Shown: positions 26,717 to 38,501 of the stretch, piece by piece
Position numbering within the stretch: the first letter of the stretch is position 1
Layout of the letters: each line of letters opens with the position of its first letter
Program-made: the position numbers and the translations under genes
From: Gordonia aichiensis NBRC 108223
GTDB lineage: Bacteria; Actinomycetota; Actinomycetes; Mycobacteriales; Mycobacteriaceae
Reading direction: 5' to 3'
Length of the DNA: 64,000 nucleotides
Assembly: GCF_000332975.1 (NCBI RefSeq)
Contig: NZ_BANR01000004.1
Span: 496,001 to 560,000 of the forward strand
Notes under the pieces: model-generated
The model's database searches: none
Told to the model about the DNA's origin: nothing
What the model saw: only the letters and a program-made list of their open reading frames with translations

Positions 26717-26743
26717 ACGGTGTCGTAACTTGGCTCGCAAGCG

Positions 26744-27337
26744 TTACCCCCGAAACGCTCGGCCGAACGTCGACGCCCACTGAGCAGCGTCGTCGTCAAG
26801 GGTACCGAGTTCGCGCGCTCTGTCACACCAGCGCATCGCCGCCGCGCCGAACTCCATCGGGTTGTAGACGTCTTCTTCGCACTGCCAGAGCCCGTCGCCC
26901 GCGTAGGTGACGATCGAGATGTTGGTGGCGGTGATGACGCTGCCGTCGCCCGGGTCGCACATCGGATTGTCGACCTCGAAGATGACGCGCCCGGTCGGGG
27001 CGTCGAAGACCGTCCACAGGTTGGGGAACGCCACCATGTGGTCGCCCGGGAATCTCGTCATCGTCTTCACGATCCATGGGCGGATCTCCTCGCGTCCGTG
27101 CATCGTGCCGAGAGCGTGTTCGATGTAGTCGGCGTCCGGGGTGAACAGGTCGGCGAAGCGTGCCCACGCCGCGGGCCCGGCAGCACGATCCGAATGTGCC
27201 TCGGCAGCGATCTGCGCGACGGTCGCCTCGAAGACCTCGAAGGCCTCCGACAACTCGCCGAGCGGGAACGGGGTCGGCGAGAAACGTGAGTCTGCGGATC
27301 GGGCATCTCGGGCAGGTACGGCGTTGTCGGTGCGCAT
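26744..27337 (-). CDS. SnoaL/NTF2-fold protein
   Basis: 197 residues from ATG 27337. The central 130 residues have a cone-shaped NTF2-like fold pattern: an N-terminal helix ending WARFADLFTPDADYIEHALGTMHGREEIRPWI, then long beta strands (GRVIFEVDNPMCDPGDGSVITATNISIVTYAGDGLW). This superfamily holds small isomerases, dehydratases and ring cyclases as well as non-enzymatic ligand binders, so no reaction can be assigned. It lies 181 bases before the desaturase gene on the same strand and is divergent from the wax-ester synthase gene. Confidence 0.75.
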   Translation of the reverse strand: MRTDNAVPARDARSADSRFSPTPFPLGELSEAFEVFEATVAQIAAEAHSDRAAGPAAWARFADLFTPDADYIEHALGTMHGREEIRPWIVKTMTRFPGDHMVAFPNLWTVFDAPTGRVIFEVDNPMCDPGDGSVITATNISIVTYAGDGLWQCEEDVYNPMEFGAAAMRWCDRARELGTLDDDAAQWASTFGRAFRG

Positions 27338-27499
27338 CGGGCTGATCGTAGGGAACCACCGGGGGCTCGCGAGGCGTTATCGATGAGGAAGTAGGTGAGA
27401 GCGTTTCACCCCTTCGACTGCGTCGATGGCCGTCCACGAGGATGATCGACACGTGGCTTCCGCGACGGTGCGGGCGGGTAGAGAATGTGGAGGATGCCG

Positions 27500-28903
27500 A
27501 TGGAGCGGCTGAGCGGTCTGGACGCCTCGTTCCTGTACATGGAGACGCGATCGCAACTGATGCAGGTGATCGGTCTCATCGAGGTCGATCCGTCGACCAT
27601 TCCGGGTGGGTATTCGTTCGGTCGTGTGCGAGATCAGATGCGCCAACTCGTCCGCGCGACGCCCAAGTTCCGACGCAAGCTCGACAATTCGCTGATCAAC
27701 ATCGATCATCCGGCGTGGATCGAGGACGAACACTTCGACATCGACCGGCACGTCCATCGCGTCGCCGTCCCAGCGCCGGGCGGCATCGGCGAGGTGACCG
27801 AACTCTGCGGCCACCTGGCGGGTCAGACACTCGACCGCGCGAAGCCGCTGTGGGAACTGTGGGTCATCGAGGGACTCTCCAACGGCCGGATCATGATCAT
27901 GCTCCGGATGCACCATGCCGCGGTCGACGGCGTGGGCAGCGCGGAGGTGCTCGCCCAGTTGTGTTCGCTCTCGCCGGAACAGCCGGACCTCGACGCCGAT
28001 CTCCTGCATCAGTCGGCGGGCGGGTCGTCGCACGCGATGCTCGCGGCGACCGGCGCGGTCCACTACCTGATCCGACGACCGATCGCGATGGCCCGGTTGC
28101 TGCCGGAGACAGTGGCGGTGCCGATCGCGTGGTTGCGACGAGCTCGATCCCATGAGGCCATGCCTGCGCCGTTCCAGGCGCCGCGGACCCGGTTCAACGG
28201 TCCGATCAGCCCGCACCGCTCGATTGCGCTGACGCAGCTCTCGCTCGCCGACATCAAGCGCGTCAAGAACCGTTTCGGTGTGAAGGTCAACGACGTCGTC
28301 CTGGCGATCACCGGGGGAGCGCTGCGCGAATATCTGTTGGCGCACAACGAACTTCCCGACCGCCCACTGGTCGCCATGGTGCCGGTGTCGGTACACGGGG
28401 CCGACGACAGCGGTTTGATGGTCCAGGGTACGAACAAGGTGTCGGGGATGTTCACCCAGCTGGCCTCCGACGTCGACGATCCCGTCGAACGGATCGAGCG
28501 GGCCGCCGAGTTCTCGCGCAAGGCCAAAGCCCACCATGCCGATATCGACGCGAACATCCTGCGGGCATGGGCGCAGTTCGCGCCGGGAACCACGATGTCG
28601 ACGCTGATGAAGTTCTACGGCGACCGCAAGCTGTCGCTCAAGCATCCGCCGATCTTCAACGTGACGGTGTCAAACGTCGCAGGCGCCGACATCCCCGTCT
28701 ATTTCTGTGGCGCGCGTGTGACCGGCGTGTACCCGCTCGGGCCGATCTTCCACGGCCTCGGACTGAACATCACCGTGTTCTCTGCCGACGGCATGCTCAA
28801 CGTCGGCATCCTCGGCTGTACCGACCAGATCCCCGACATCGACGTCCTGGGCCACGCATTCGATGAGCAGCTCAAGACACTGCTGGAGGTCTGCGGTGAC
28901 TGA
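27500..28903 (+). CDS. Wax ester synthase/diacylglycerol acyltransferase (WS/DGAT)
   Basis: 467 residues from ATG 27500, the start with GGAGG at proper distance and the usual family beginning MERLSGLDASFLYMET; ATGs at 27485 and 27494 are in frame but less well placed. The catalytic motif HHxxxDG is HHAAVDG at 138-144. The C-terminal NVTVSNVAG and GLGLNITVFSADGMLNVGI are typical of the WS/DGAT family. The enzyme esterifies fatty acyl-CoA with diacylglycerol or fatty alcohol and is the main route to triacylglycerol storage in mycolata. It is likely monocistronic or cotranscribed with nadE 19 bases downstream. Confidence 0.94.
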   Translation: MERLSGLDASFLYMETRSQLMQVIGLIEVDPSTIPGGYSFGRVRDQMRQLVRATPKFRRKLDNSLINIDHPAWIEDEHFDIDRHVHRVAVPAPGGIGEVTELCGHLAGQTLDRAKPLWELWVIEGLSNGRIMIMLRMHHAAVDGVGSAEVLAQLCSLSPEQPDLDADLLHQSAGGSSHAMLAATGAVHYLIRRPIAMARLLPETVAVPIAWLRRARSHEAMPAPFQAPRTRFNGPISPHRSIALTQLSLADIKRVKNRFGVKVNDVVLAITGGALREYLLAHNELPDRPLVAMVPVSVHGADDSGLMVQGTNKVSGMFTQLASDVDDPVERIERAAEFSRKAKAHHADIDANILRAWAQFAPGTTMSTLMKFYGDRKLSLKHPPIFNVTVSNVAGADIPVYFCGARVTGVYPLGPIFHGLGLNITVFSADGMLNVGILGCTDQIPDIDVLGHAFDEQLKTLLEVCGD

Positions 28904-28922
28904 CCGGCACTAAGCTTTGGCT

Positions 28923-30944
<2,022 letters not shown>

Positions 30945-30952
30945 GGGCGGCC

Positions 30953-32110
30953 CTAGAGCCCCAGGTCCTTGGCGATGATCGTCTTCATCACCTCGTTGGT
31001 GCCGCCGTAGATCCGGGAGACGCGCGTATCGGCGTAGAGCCGTGCGATCGGGTACTCGGTGATGTACCCGTAGCCGCCGTGGAGTTGCAGGCACCTGTCG
31101 ATGACCCGTCCCGCGGTCTCGGTCGCGAAGAGTTTGGCGCGCGCGGCGTCGGCCACCGATAGCTCACCCCGGTTGTGCAGGATCAGTGCCTGGTCGACGA
31201 ACTGCTGTACCGCGGCCACGTCGGCCGAGCACTCCGCCAGGACGAACTTGGTGTTCTGGAACGACGCGACGGGCTTGCCGAAGACATCACGCTCACGGGT
31301 ATAGGCGAGGGCATGCTGGAGCGCCGCATTCGCGGTTGCCGACGCCCCGATGGCGATGCTCAGCCGCTCCTGCGCCAGGTTGTGGGTGAGGTAGGAGAAG
31401 CCCTTGCCCTCTTCGCCGAGCCGATCCTCGACGGGCACGCGCACCGACGTGAACGACAGCTCCGCGGTGTCGGACGCCTTGAGGCCGATCTTCTCCAGCT
31501 TCCGTCCGACTGCGAAGCCCTCAGATGTGGTGTCGACGACGAGAATCGACAGTCCGGCACGACGATTATTCGCATCGAAGGGAGCGGTGCGGCAGACCAC
31601 GAGGATGCGGTCGGCCAGAGCGCCGCCGGTGATGAACGTCTTTGCGCCGTCGAGGATGTAGTGGCTGCCGTCCTCGGAGAGTTTGGCCGTCGTCGAGATG
31701 TTCGCGAGGTCGGATCCGGTGCCGGGTTCGGTCATCGCGATCGCGAACATGATGTCGCCCGAGGCGAATCCGGGCAGCCAGCGCTGCTTCTGTTCGTCTG
31801 TGGCGTACTCCATGAGGTAGGGCAGGATCAGATTGGTGTGCACCGATTCGCTGCCGAACGTCACGCCGGCGAGAGCGGTTTCTTCCGACACGACAAGCGA
31901 ATACGTGAAGTCGTGCACGCCGCCGCCGCCATACTCCTCCGGCACCTCGATGCCGAGAACTCCGAGTTCGCCGAGCTTACGGTAGAAGTCGCGCGGCGGA
32001 TGCCCCTGCTTCTCCCACTCATGGTGAACAGGCACGACCTCCTTGGCGATGAAGTCGCGAATCGTCTTTCGAAACGCCTCATGATCTTCGTTGAATACGA
32101 TGCGTTGCAC
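30953..32110 (-). CDS. Acyl-CoA dehydrogenase
   Basis: 385 residues with the complete acyl-CoA dehydrogenase fold: N-terminal helices, the FAD-binding FAIAMTEPGTGSDLANI stretch near residue 125, the beta domain with DGAKTFITGG, and the C-terminal helices containing QLHGGYGYITEYPIARLYAD. IYGGTNEVMK carries the position of the catalytic glutamate in many family members. It oxidises an acyl-CoA to the 2-enoyl-CoA, passing electrons to ETF. The second acyl-CoA dehydrogenase gene lies 42 bases upstream on the same strand, suggesting one operon for degradation of an unidentified acid. Confidence 0.93.
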   Translation of the reverse strand: MQRIVFNEDHEAFRKTIRDFIAKEVVPVHHEWEKQGHPPRDFYRKLGELGVLGIEVPEEYGGGGVHDFTYSLVVSEETALAGVTFGSESVHTNLILPYLMEYATDEQKQRWLPGFASGDIMFAIAMTEPGTGSDLANISTTAKLSEDGSHYILDGAKTFITGGALADRILVVCRTAPFDANNRRAGLSILVVDTTSEGFAVGRKLEKIGLKASDTAELSFTSVRVPVEDRLGEEGKGFSYLTHNLAQERLSIAIGASATANAALQHALAYTRERDVFGKPVASFQNTKFVLAECSADVAAVQQFVDQALILHNRGELSVADAARAKLFATETAGRVIDRCLQLHGGYGYITEYPIARLYADTRVSRIYGGTNEVMKTIIAKDLGL

Positions 32111-32152
32111 GGGTTTCCCTTCGTCTGTGCGTACTGTCGTGTGGTGCTGCGT

Positions 32153-33349
32153 TCAGCGGAGTGCGTACTCGCGCAACAGTCCCTTGCTGATGATCTGCTT
32201 CTGGATCTCACTCGTGCCCTCGCCGATGAGCAGGAACGGCGCCTCGCGCATGAGTCGCTCGATCTCGAACTCCTTCGAGTAGCCATAACCTCCGTGGATG
32301 CGAAACGACGCCTGGGTGACCTCGGAACAGTATTCGCTGCACAGGTACTTGGCCATGCCTGCGGCGACGTCGTTGCGCTCACCGGAATCCTTGAGCCGCG
32401 CCGCGTTCACCATCATCAGGTGCGCCGCCTCGACCTTGGTGGCCATCTCGGCGAGACTGAACGCGATCGCCTGGTGCTCGGCGATCGGTTTGCCGAAGGT
32501 GGAGCGTTGCTGTGCGTAGTCGATGGCGAGTTCGAAGGCGCGCAGTGCAATTCCGCAGGCACGCGCCGATACATTGACCCGCCCCACCTCGACACCATCC
32601 ATCATGTGTGCGAAGCCATGGCCGGGTAGACCGCCGAGGATGTCGTCGGCCGAAGCCCGATAGTCGTCGAAGATCATCTCCGTGGTGTCGATGCCCTTGT
32701 AGCCCATCTTCTCGATCTTGCGTGGGATGGTCAGTCCGGTCATCACCTCACCGAAGCCGGCGGGCTTCTCGATGAGGAACGTGGTCAGGTTGCGATGCGG
32801 CTTGTCCGCGCCCTCGTCGGTACGAACAAGTGCCGCAACAAGAGTCGACGACGCACCGTTGGTCAACCACATCTTGGCTCCGTTGACGATGTACGATCCG
32901 TCGTCGGCGAGCTTGGCGTTGGTGGAGATCGCGGCGACGTCGGAGCCGAGGTCGGGCTCGCTCATCGAGAATGCGCCCCGCACCTCGCCGGTGGCCATCC
33001 GCGGCAGGAACCGTTGCTTCTGCTCCTCGGTCCCGTGCTGACGCAGCATGTACGCGACGATGAAATGCGTGTTGATCACGCCGGAGACACTCATCCAGCC
33101 GCGGGCGAGCTCTTCGACGCAGAGCGCGTACGTCAGCAGCGATTCGCCGAGCCCGCCGTACTCCTCGGGGATCATCAATCCGAACAATCCGAGTTCGCGC
33201 ATGCCGTCGACGATCTCCTGCGGGTAGGCGTCGTCGTGCTCGAGTTGCTGCGCCGTCGGAATGATCACGGTGTCGACGAACCGCCGCACCGTGGCGACGA
33301 TCTCCTCCTGGGTGTCGGACAGACCGAGGGTGCCAGCGAGACGTGCCAT
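32153..33349 (-). CDS. Acyl-CoA dehydrogenase
   Basis: About 398 residues from ATG 33349; an in-frame start 18 bases earlier is possible. FSMSEPDLGSDVAAISTNA is the FAD-contact motif, followed by NGAKMWLTNGASSTL. RIHGGYGYSKEFEIERLMREA and LIGEGTSEIQKQII form the C-terminal active-site and dimer region. The short first helical domain starts LGLSDTQEEIVATVRRFVDT. The sequence is distinct from the neighbouring dehydrogenase, so the pair is unlikely to be a recent duplication; they may act on successive intermediates. It is divergent from the thiolase-synthetase-thiolase operon across 214 bases. Confidence 0.93.
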   Translation of the reverse strand: MARLAGTLGLSDTQEEIVATVRRFVDTVIIPTAQQLEHDDAYPQEIVDGMRELGLFGLMIPEEYGGLGESLLTYALCVEELARGWMSVSGVINTHFIVAYMLRQHGTEEQKQRFLPRMATGEVRGAFSMSEPDLGSDVAAISTNAKLADDGSYIVNGAKMWLTNGASSTLVAALVRTDEGADKPHRNLTTFLIEKPAGFGEVMTGLTIPRKIEKMGYKGIDTTEMIFDDYRASADDILGGLPGHGFAHMMDGVEVGRVNVSARACGIALRAFELAIDYAQQRSTFGKPIAEHQAIAFSLAEMATKVEAAHLMMVNAARLKDSGERNDVAAGMAKYLCSEYCSEVTQASFRIHGGYGYSKEFEIERLMREAPFLLIGEGTSEIQKQIISKGLLREYALR

Positions 33350-33563
33350 GTTCCCAGGGTGCACCAACGACCCGGCCCGCAGGAACGGGGAGATCGGCTA
33401 ACAGACCGATAGGACAAGACAATGTCACGGCCCATAGGCCGCGGCTATGACCCCGTGAACGCGAATCTACTTGTGATTACACAGGCGAAGTGGTCGGCTC
33501 GGAAGTGACAGCAGGAGCCGCGCGATGGACGCACCCACCGGCGGCGGAACGAAGGGAACCCCG

Positions 33564-34700
33564 ATGTCAGATGCAGTGATCGTCGACGCCGTGCGCACTC
33601 CGATCGGTCGTCGTCACGGCGCGCTGTCGGGGATCCACCCGGCCGACCTCTCGGCCCACGTGCTCGAGGCACTCGTCGAGCGGACGGGGATCGAACCGTC
33701 TGCGATCGACGACGTGATGTGGGGCTGCGTCAGCCAGCACTCCGAACAGGCGGGCAACATCGCACGGACGGCTGTGCTCGCAGCAGGATGGCCGACGACG
33801 GTGCCCGGCACGACGATCACCCGTGCGTGTGGTTCGAGTCAGCAGGCGCTGGCCATGGCAGCGGCCGCTGTGATCTCGGGGCAGCTCGACGTCGTGGTCG
33901 CGGGCGGAGTGGAATCGATGAGTCGGGTTCCGATGGGCACCGCGGCCCCCAATGGCGAGAGCCAACCGGCCACAGTCCTCGACCGATTCGGCGTCGACCG
34001 CTTCAGTCAGGGCCTGGGTGCCGAGGAGGTGGCTCGACGCTGGGGCCTGGATCGTACCCAGCTGGACGAGTATTCGTTGCGCTCGCACGAACTCGCCGCT
34101 GCCGCTGCAGATTCAGGTGCGTTCGACGGCCAGCTCGCCACACTGCCCGGAGTTCTCGAGGGCGATGAGGGCATTCGCCGGGGTGGCACGCTGGAATCCC
34201 TCGGCAAGCTCAAGACGGTCTTCGACGAGCACGGCGTCATCCACGCGGGCAACGCATCGCAGATCTCCGACGGTGCCGGAGCATTGCTGGTGATGTCGAG
34301 TGACACGGCGTCGGCGCTCGGATTGACACCACTGGTGCGAATACACACGACCGTTGTCGCGGGAGATGACCCCGTCATCATGTTGACCGGCCCGATCCCC
34401 GCCACGACCAAAGCGCTTGCACGGTCGGGACTCTCGATCGACGAGATCGGCGCATTCGAGGTCAACGAGGCCTTCGCGCCGGTGCCGCTGGCATGGCAGA
34501 TCGACACGGGCGCAGACGAGAAGGCGCTCAACCCGCTCGGCGGTGCGATAGCCGTCGGGCATCCCCTCGGCGGGTCCGGCGCGATCCTGGCAACACGCCT
34601 CGTTCACCACATGCGCGACAACGGTATTCGCTACGGACTCCAGACGATGTGTGAGGCAGGCGGAATGGCCAATGCAACGATCTTCGAATTGCTCGGCTGA
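33564..34700 (+). CDS. Thiolase (acetyl-CoA C-acyltransferase), first copy
   Basis: 378 residues from ATG 33564, with GAAGGGAA upstream; an earlier ATG at 33525 adds a glycine-rich tail without a ribosome site. The acyl-accepting cysteine is Cys89 in TITRACGSSQQALAMAA. The second pair of active-site residues lies in AVGHPLGGSGA (His) and in TMCEAGGMANA (Cys) at the C-terminus, so it looks catalytically complete. Degradative thiolases cleave 3-ketoacyl-CoA with CoA. The stop overlaps the start of the acyl-CoA synthetase gene by one base. Confidence 0.94.
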   Translation: MSDAVIVDAVRTPIGRRHGALSGIHPADLSAHVLEALVERTGIEPSAIDDVMWGCVSQHSEQAGNIARTAVLAAGWPTTVPGTTITRACGSSQQALAMAAAAVISGQLDVVVAGGVESMSRVPMGTAAPNGESQPATVLDRFGVDRFSQGLGAEEVARRWGLDRTQLDEYSLRSHELAAAAADSGAFDGQLATLPGVLEGDEGIRRGGTLESLGKLKTVFDEHGVIHAGNASQISDGAGALLVMSSDTASALGLTPLVRIHTTVVAGDDPVIMLTGPIPATTKALARSGLSIDEIGAFEVNEAFAPVPLAWQIDTGADEKALNPLGGAIAVGHPLGGSGAILATRLVHHMRDNGIRYGLQTMCEAGGMANATIFELLG

Positions 34701-36370
34701 TGACACAACTGCACTATCCCGAGGTCACGCTGGACGTTCTTCCGGCGAGTATGGCAGCGATGTACCCCGGCCGGGTTGCCGTCGTCGACGGCGACAGAGT
34801 GCTCGGCTACACCGAACTGGACCGCAGGACGGCGGCGGTGGCAGCGGGTCTGCGCAGTGCAGGTGTCGAGGAGCGAGACGTCATCGCCCTGCACCTCGAC
34901 AACAGCATCGAGTTCGTCCTGGCCTACTACGGCGCCCTGCGCGCCGGTGCAACGGTCACGCTGGTCAACCCCGCGCAACCACCCCAGGGCCTGCGCGCCC
35001 AACTCGACGACACGAACGCGGTGGCGGTGTTCACCTCGAGCGGGCGCCTCGATGTGCTCCGTGATGCGCTAGGCGACGAGTCGCTCCTCACGATCGTCGT
35101 CGACGGTCCGCCCGACGAGCACACGACTCTGGATGAGATCGAGACCGACAACGTGACGCCCGGCCCGCCCGAGCTGACGATCACCTCCGACGACGTTGCT
35201 CACCTCGCGTTCACCGGCGGTACCACCGGTGTGTCGAAAGGGGTTGCGGTGCTGCATCGCAACGTGATCGCCAATATGACGCAGATGATCGCGTGGCGCG
35301 CGGGTCACGCTGTTCGTGAGGACGATGCGGGACTGGTGTCACTCGAACCGCGCTGCAGCGCCAACCGCGGCGTCGTGCCGGGTGATGCAGCGACGATCGT
35401 GGTGTCGCCGCTGTTCCACGCCCACGCATTGATCAACATGTCGTTCCTGTTGATGTGTGGTGCCACCCAGGTGCTCGCCGGAGGTCGACATGGTGTCAGG
35501 TTCGATCCCGGCCGCATGCTCGAGCTGATCGAGATCCACAGGGCGACATACATCACCGGTAGTCCGACGATGTGGGCAGCTCTCGTCGCTCATCCCGACG
35601 TCGCCACCCGCGACCTCGGCTCCGTGGCCGTGGTGTCGTCGGGTGCCGCTCCGATCGATCGGGTGACCCTCGACAGGCTTGCGACGGCATTTCCGCACGG
35701 ATCGGTCGTCGAAGGCTACGGGTTGACCGAGGCGACCTGCCTGGTCACGTCTGCACCGCTCGTCGCGACCGAGGAGGACGGGCTCGGTGGTTATCGGTTT
35801 GGGAGTGTCGGTGTACCCACCTTCGACACCGACGTCGAGATCCGGTCACTCACCGACCACACGACTCCGGTCAGCTGTGGTGAGCGTGGCGGACTTTGGG
35901 TTCGTGGCCCACAGGTGACAGCGGGCTACCCGCATCACCCCGACATCACTGCGCAGCAGTTCGTCGACGGGTGGCTCGACACCGGCGACATCGCCTACCG
36001 CGACGAGGACGGCTACGTCTACATCGCCGACCGGGCCAAGGACATGCTGATCTACAAGGGGTACAACGTGTATCCCCGCGAGCTCGAAGAGGTTCTCGTC
36101 ACGCATCCCGACATCGCGTCGGCGGCGGTCGTGGCGCGCGACGCGGGCCCGGTCGGTCAGGAACCGGTGGCGTTTGTCGTCGCAGAAGAAGGCCACGACG
36201 TCGATGCGCAGAGTGTGATGACATTCGTTGCGGAGAAAGTGCTGCCGTACAAGAAGATCCGCGACGTCTTCACCGTCGACGCATTGCCGACATCGGCAGC
36301 GGGCAAGATCCAGAAGGTTGCTCTGCGGGAATTGGTCTCGACAGCGAAGGAGCCGTCACACCATGCGTGA
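34700..36370 (+). CDS. Long-chain or aromatic acyl-CoA synthetase (AMP-forming)
   Basis: 556 residues from ATG 34700. The ANL-superfamily motifs are FTGGTTGVSKGVAVLHRN near residue 172, VEGYGLTEAT, GWLDTGDIAYRDEDGYVYIADRAKD and the hinge KDMLIYKGYNVYPRELEE. The catalytic lysine of A10 lies in TSAAGKIQKVALREL near the C-terminus. It activates a carboxylic acid to its CoA thioester via an adenylate. An extra loop, EDDAGLVSLEPRC, sits between the phosphate loop and the next strand. It is coupled to thiolases on both sides (1-base and 8-base overlaps), so it probably feeds their substrate. The acid is not evident. Confidence 0.92.
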   Translation: MTQLHYPEVTLDVLPASMAAMYPGRVAVVDGDRVLGYTELDRRTAAVAAGLRSAGVEERDVIALHLDNSIEFVLAYYGALRAGATVTLVNPAQPPQGLRAQLDDTNAVAVFTSSGRLDVLRDALGDESLLTIVVDGPPDEHTTLDEIETDNVTPGPPELTITSDDVAHLAFTGGTTGVSKGVAVLHRNVIANMTQMIAWRAGHAVREDDAGLVSLEPRCSANRGVVPGDAATIVVSPLFHAHALINMSFLLMCGATQVLAGGRHGVRFDPGRMLELIEIHRATYITGSPTMWAALVAHPDVATRDLGSVAVVSSGAAPIDRVTLDRLATAFPHGSVVEGYGLTEATCLVTSAPLVATEEDGLGGYRFGSVGVPTFDTDVEIRSLTDHTTPVSCGERGGLWVRGPQVTAGYPHHPDITAQQFVDGWLDTGDIAYRDEDGYVYIADRAKDMLIYKGYNVYPRELEEVLVTHPDIASAAVVARDAGPVGQEPVAFVVAEEGHDVDAQSVMTFVAEKVLPYKKIRDVFTVDALPTSAAGKIQKVALRELVSTAKEPSHHA

Positions 36371-37589
36371 CATCGTCATCTGTGAACCCGTACGCACACC
36401 GATCGGGCGGTACGGTGGGATGTTCAGGTCGGTGACCGCCGTCGACCTCGGTGTCGCGGCGTTGAGCGGATTACTCGAGCGCACCGGGCTTCCACACGAA
36501 GCAGTCGACGACGTCATCCTCGGACACTGCAACGGCAACAGCGAAGCACCGGCCATCGGACGGGTGGTGGCACTGGACGCCGGCCTGCCGACGACGGTGC
36601 CGGGCATGCACGTCGACCGTCGGTGCGGTTCCGGTCTGCAGGCGGTCATCCAGGCCGCCTACCAGGTGGGCAGTGGCGACAACGATCTCGTCATCGCGGG
36701 CGGCACCGAGTCGATGAGCAATGCGTCGTTCTACTCGGTGGACATGCGGTGGGGTGGCGCTCGCACGGGAATAGCCATGCACGACAGCCTGGTTCGTGCC
36801 CGGTCGACTGCCGGTGGACGTGATCACCCGATACCCGGCGGCATGATCGAGACCGCGGAGAACCTGCGCAAGCAGTACGGGATATCCCGCGAGGAGCAGG
36901 ACGAGCTGGCTGTCGAATCGCATCTGCGTGCGGTTCGTGCCCAGAAGGACGGCGTACTTGCCGAGGAGATCATCCCGGTGTCGGTGCGCGCCAAGCGATC
37001 CGAGACGCTCATCGATACCGACGAGCACCCTCGCGCCGATATCTCGATGGGTTCCCTCGCCGCCCTGACCCCGATCATGGGCGCAGACGACCCGGATGCG
37101 ACGGTCACCGCCGGAAATGCCAGCGGACAGAACGACGCCGCGTCGATGTGTGTGGTCACCAGCTCCGACGTCGCGGAACGGTACGGCCTGCAGCCATTGG
37201 TCCGTCTGGTCTCGTGGGGATCGGCCGGGGTGCCGCCGGAGACCATGGGGATCGGACCGGTGCCCGCGACCGCCCGTGCTCTCGACAAGGCCGGGATCTC
37301 ACTGTCCGACGTCGACGTCATCGAACTGAACGAGGCGTTCGCCGCCCAGGCGCTCGCGGTGACGCGTGAATGGGGGTTCGGGCGATTCTCCCCCGACAGC
37401 CCCGATTTCGCGCGCACCAACATCCACGGTTCGGGGATCTCGCTCGGGCACCCCGTCGGCGCGACCGGTGGCAGGATGCTCGCATCGCTCGCGCGTGAAC
37501 TCGTTCGACGTGATGCCCGGTACGGTCTCGAGACAATGTGCATCGGAGGTGGGCAGGGGCTCGCTGCGGTTTTCGAGCGGGTGCACTGA
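36363..37589 (+). CDS. Thiolase, second copy
   Basis: 408 residues from ATG 36363, which overlaps the synthetase gene by 8 bases; the open frame back to 36228 is a shadow. Nucleophile Cys88 lies in HVDRRCGSGLQAVIQAA, the histidine in ISLGHPVGATGGRM and the second cysteine in TMCIGGGQGLAAVF, all as expected for a working thiolase. It differs from the first thiolase throughout, including an insert with YSVDMRWGGARTG. Two thiolases flanking one CoA ligase suggests a side chain shortened in two steps, or two substrate ranges. Confidence 0.94.
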   Translation: MRDIVICEPVRTPIGRYGGMFRSVTAVDLGVAALSGLLERTGLPHEAVDDVILGHCNGNSEAPAIGRVVALDAGLPTTVPGMHVDRRCGSGLQAVIQAAYQVGSGDNDLVIAGGTESMSNASFYSVDMRWGGARTGIAMHDSLVRARSTAGGRDHPIPGGMIETAENLRKQYGISREEQDELAVESHLRAVRAQKDGVLAEEIIPVSVRAKRSETLIDTDEHPRADISMGSLAALTPIMGADDPDATVTAGNASGQNDAASMCVVTSSDVAERYGLQPLVRLVSWGSAGVPPETMGIGPVPATARALDKAGISLSDVDVIELNEAFAAQALAVTREWGFGRFSPDSPDFARTNIHGSGISLGHPVGATGGRMLASLARELVRRDARYGLETMCIGGGQGLAAVFERVH

Positions 37590-37600
37590 GTCCTGAGCCG

Positions 37601-38488
37601 TCAGGGTGTCGGCGCGACGAATCGGGCTACCGTCAGAAAGGCCTGCGCCGCAGCCGATAACGCAGACGGGTCGTACATCAGGACGAGCGAGTGGACGAAA
37701 CGCGGGCGGACGGGGCGGACGGTCGCATGGTCGGCGACCGATTCGGCGACGCGACGCTCGAGAAGCGTTGCGCCGACGCCCGCCAACACCATCGGGAGGC
37801 GTTCCTCGCGGTGTTCGGCGAGCACCGCAACGGGCGGGCGTACCCCGGCTTCGCGCATCGCGCTCTCGATCTCGTCGGCGACGGTTCCCCCGCGGGGCAC
37901 GAACACCATCGGAATCCGCGGCAGGTCCGCGATGTCGATCGGCCCGTCGGGCAGGTCGGTACCCGGCGGACACACGAGCCAGAACTCCTGCTCTCCCAAC
38001 GTGATCACTTCGAGGCCGTCGGCTCGTGCGTCGAGAGTGCCGAGGTGGGTGACGACGAATTCGCAACGACCTTCTTCGATCATGGTGGACGCCGCGGACT
38101 CGTCGTGAAGGTCGCGGACACGGACACGCGCCGCCGGATGCTCGGCGACGAATGCGGTGAGCAGATCGGCGAGGGTCGCGCCGTCGATGAAGGGTGACGC
38201 CAGTATGTCGACCCGTCCGGTGATCTCCTCGGCGCCGACGGCCAACGCGTCCTGCACCGATCCGACGTCGCGAACCATCTGACGCGCCGAACCGACCAGC
38301 GCGCGACCGGCGGCGCTCGGCACCATCCCGCGTCCGATCCGATGGAACAGCTGCACGCCGAACTCCCGCTCGAGAGCCCGCAGTGCCTGCGAGACGGTTG
38401 GCTGTGTCACCCCGAGTGTTGCCGACGCCCCACCGATACCGCCGTGTTCGACGACGGCGAGGAAGTACTCGATCTGACGAAGTTCCAT
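37601..38488 (-). CDS. LysR family transcriptional regulator
   Basis: 295 residues. The N-terminal winged helix-turn-helix is classical (MELRQIEYFLAVVEHGGIGGASATLGVTQPTVSQALRALEREFG), followed by a linker helix and a periplasmic-binding-fold effector domain from about residue 90. LysR proteins bind upstream of metabolic operons and respond to a small molecule, often the substrate. It is convergent with the thiolase operon and lies 13 bases from a second LysR gene on the same strand, so both could control the surrounding acyl-CoA genes. Confidence 0.92.
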   Translation of the reverse strand: MELRQIEYFLAVVEHGGIGGASATLGVTQPTVSQALRALEREFGVQLFHRIGRGMVPSAAGRALVGSARQMVRDVGSVQDALAVGAEEITGRVDILASPFIDGATLADLLTAFVAEHPAARVRVRDLHDESAASTMIEEGRCEFVVTHLGTLDARADGLEVITLGEQEFWLVCPPGTDLPDGPIDIADLPRIPMVFVPRGGTVADEIESAMREAGVRPPVAVLAEHREERLPMVLAGVGATLLERRVAESVADHATVRPVRPRFVHSLVLMYDPSALSAAAQAFLTVARFVAPTP

Positions 38489-38501
38489 GCGGTGGCGCGT
38501 C

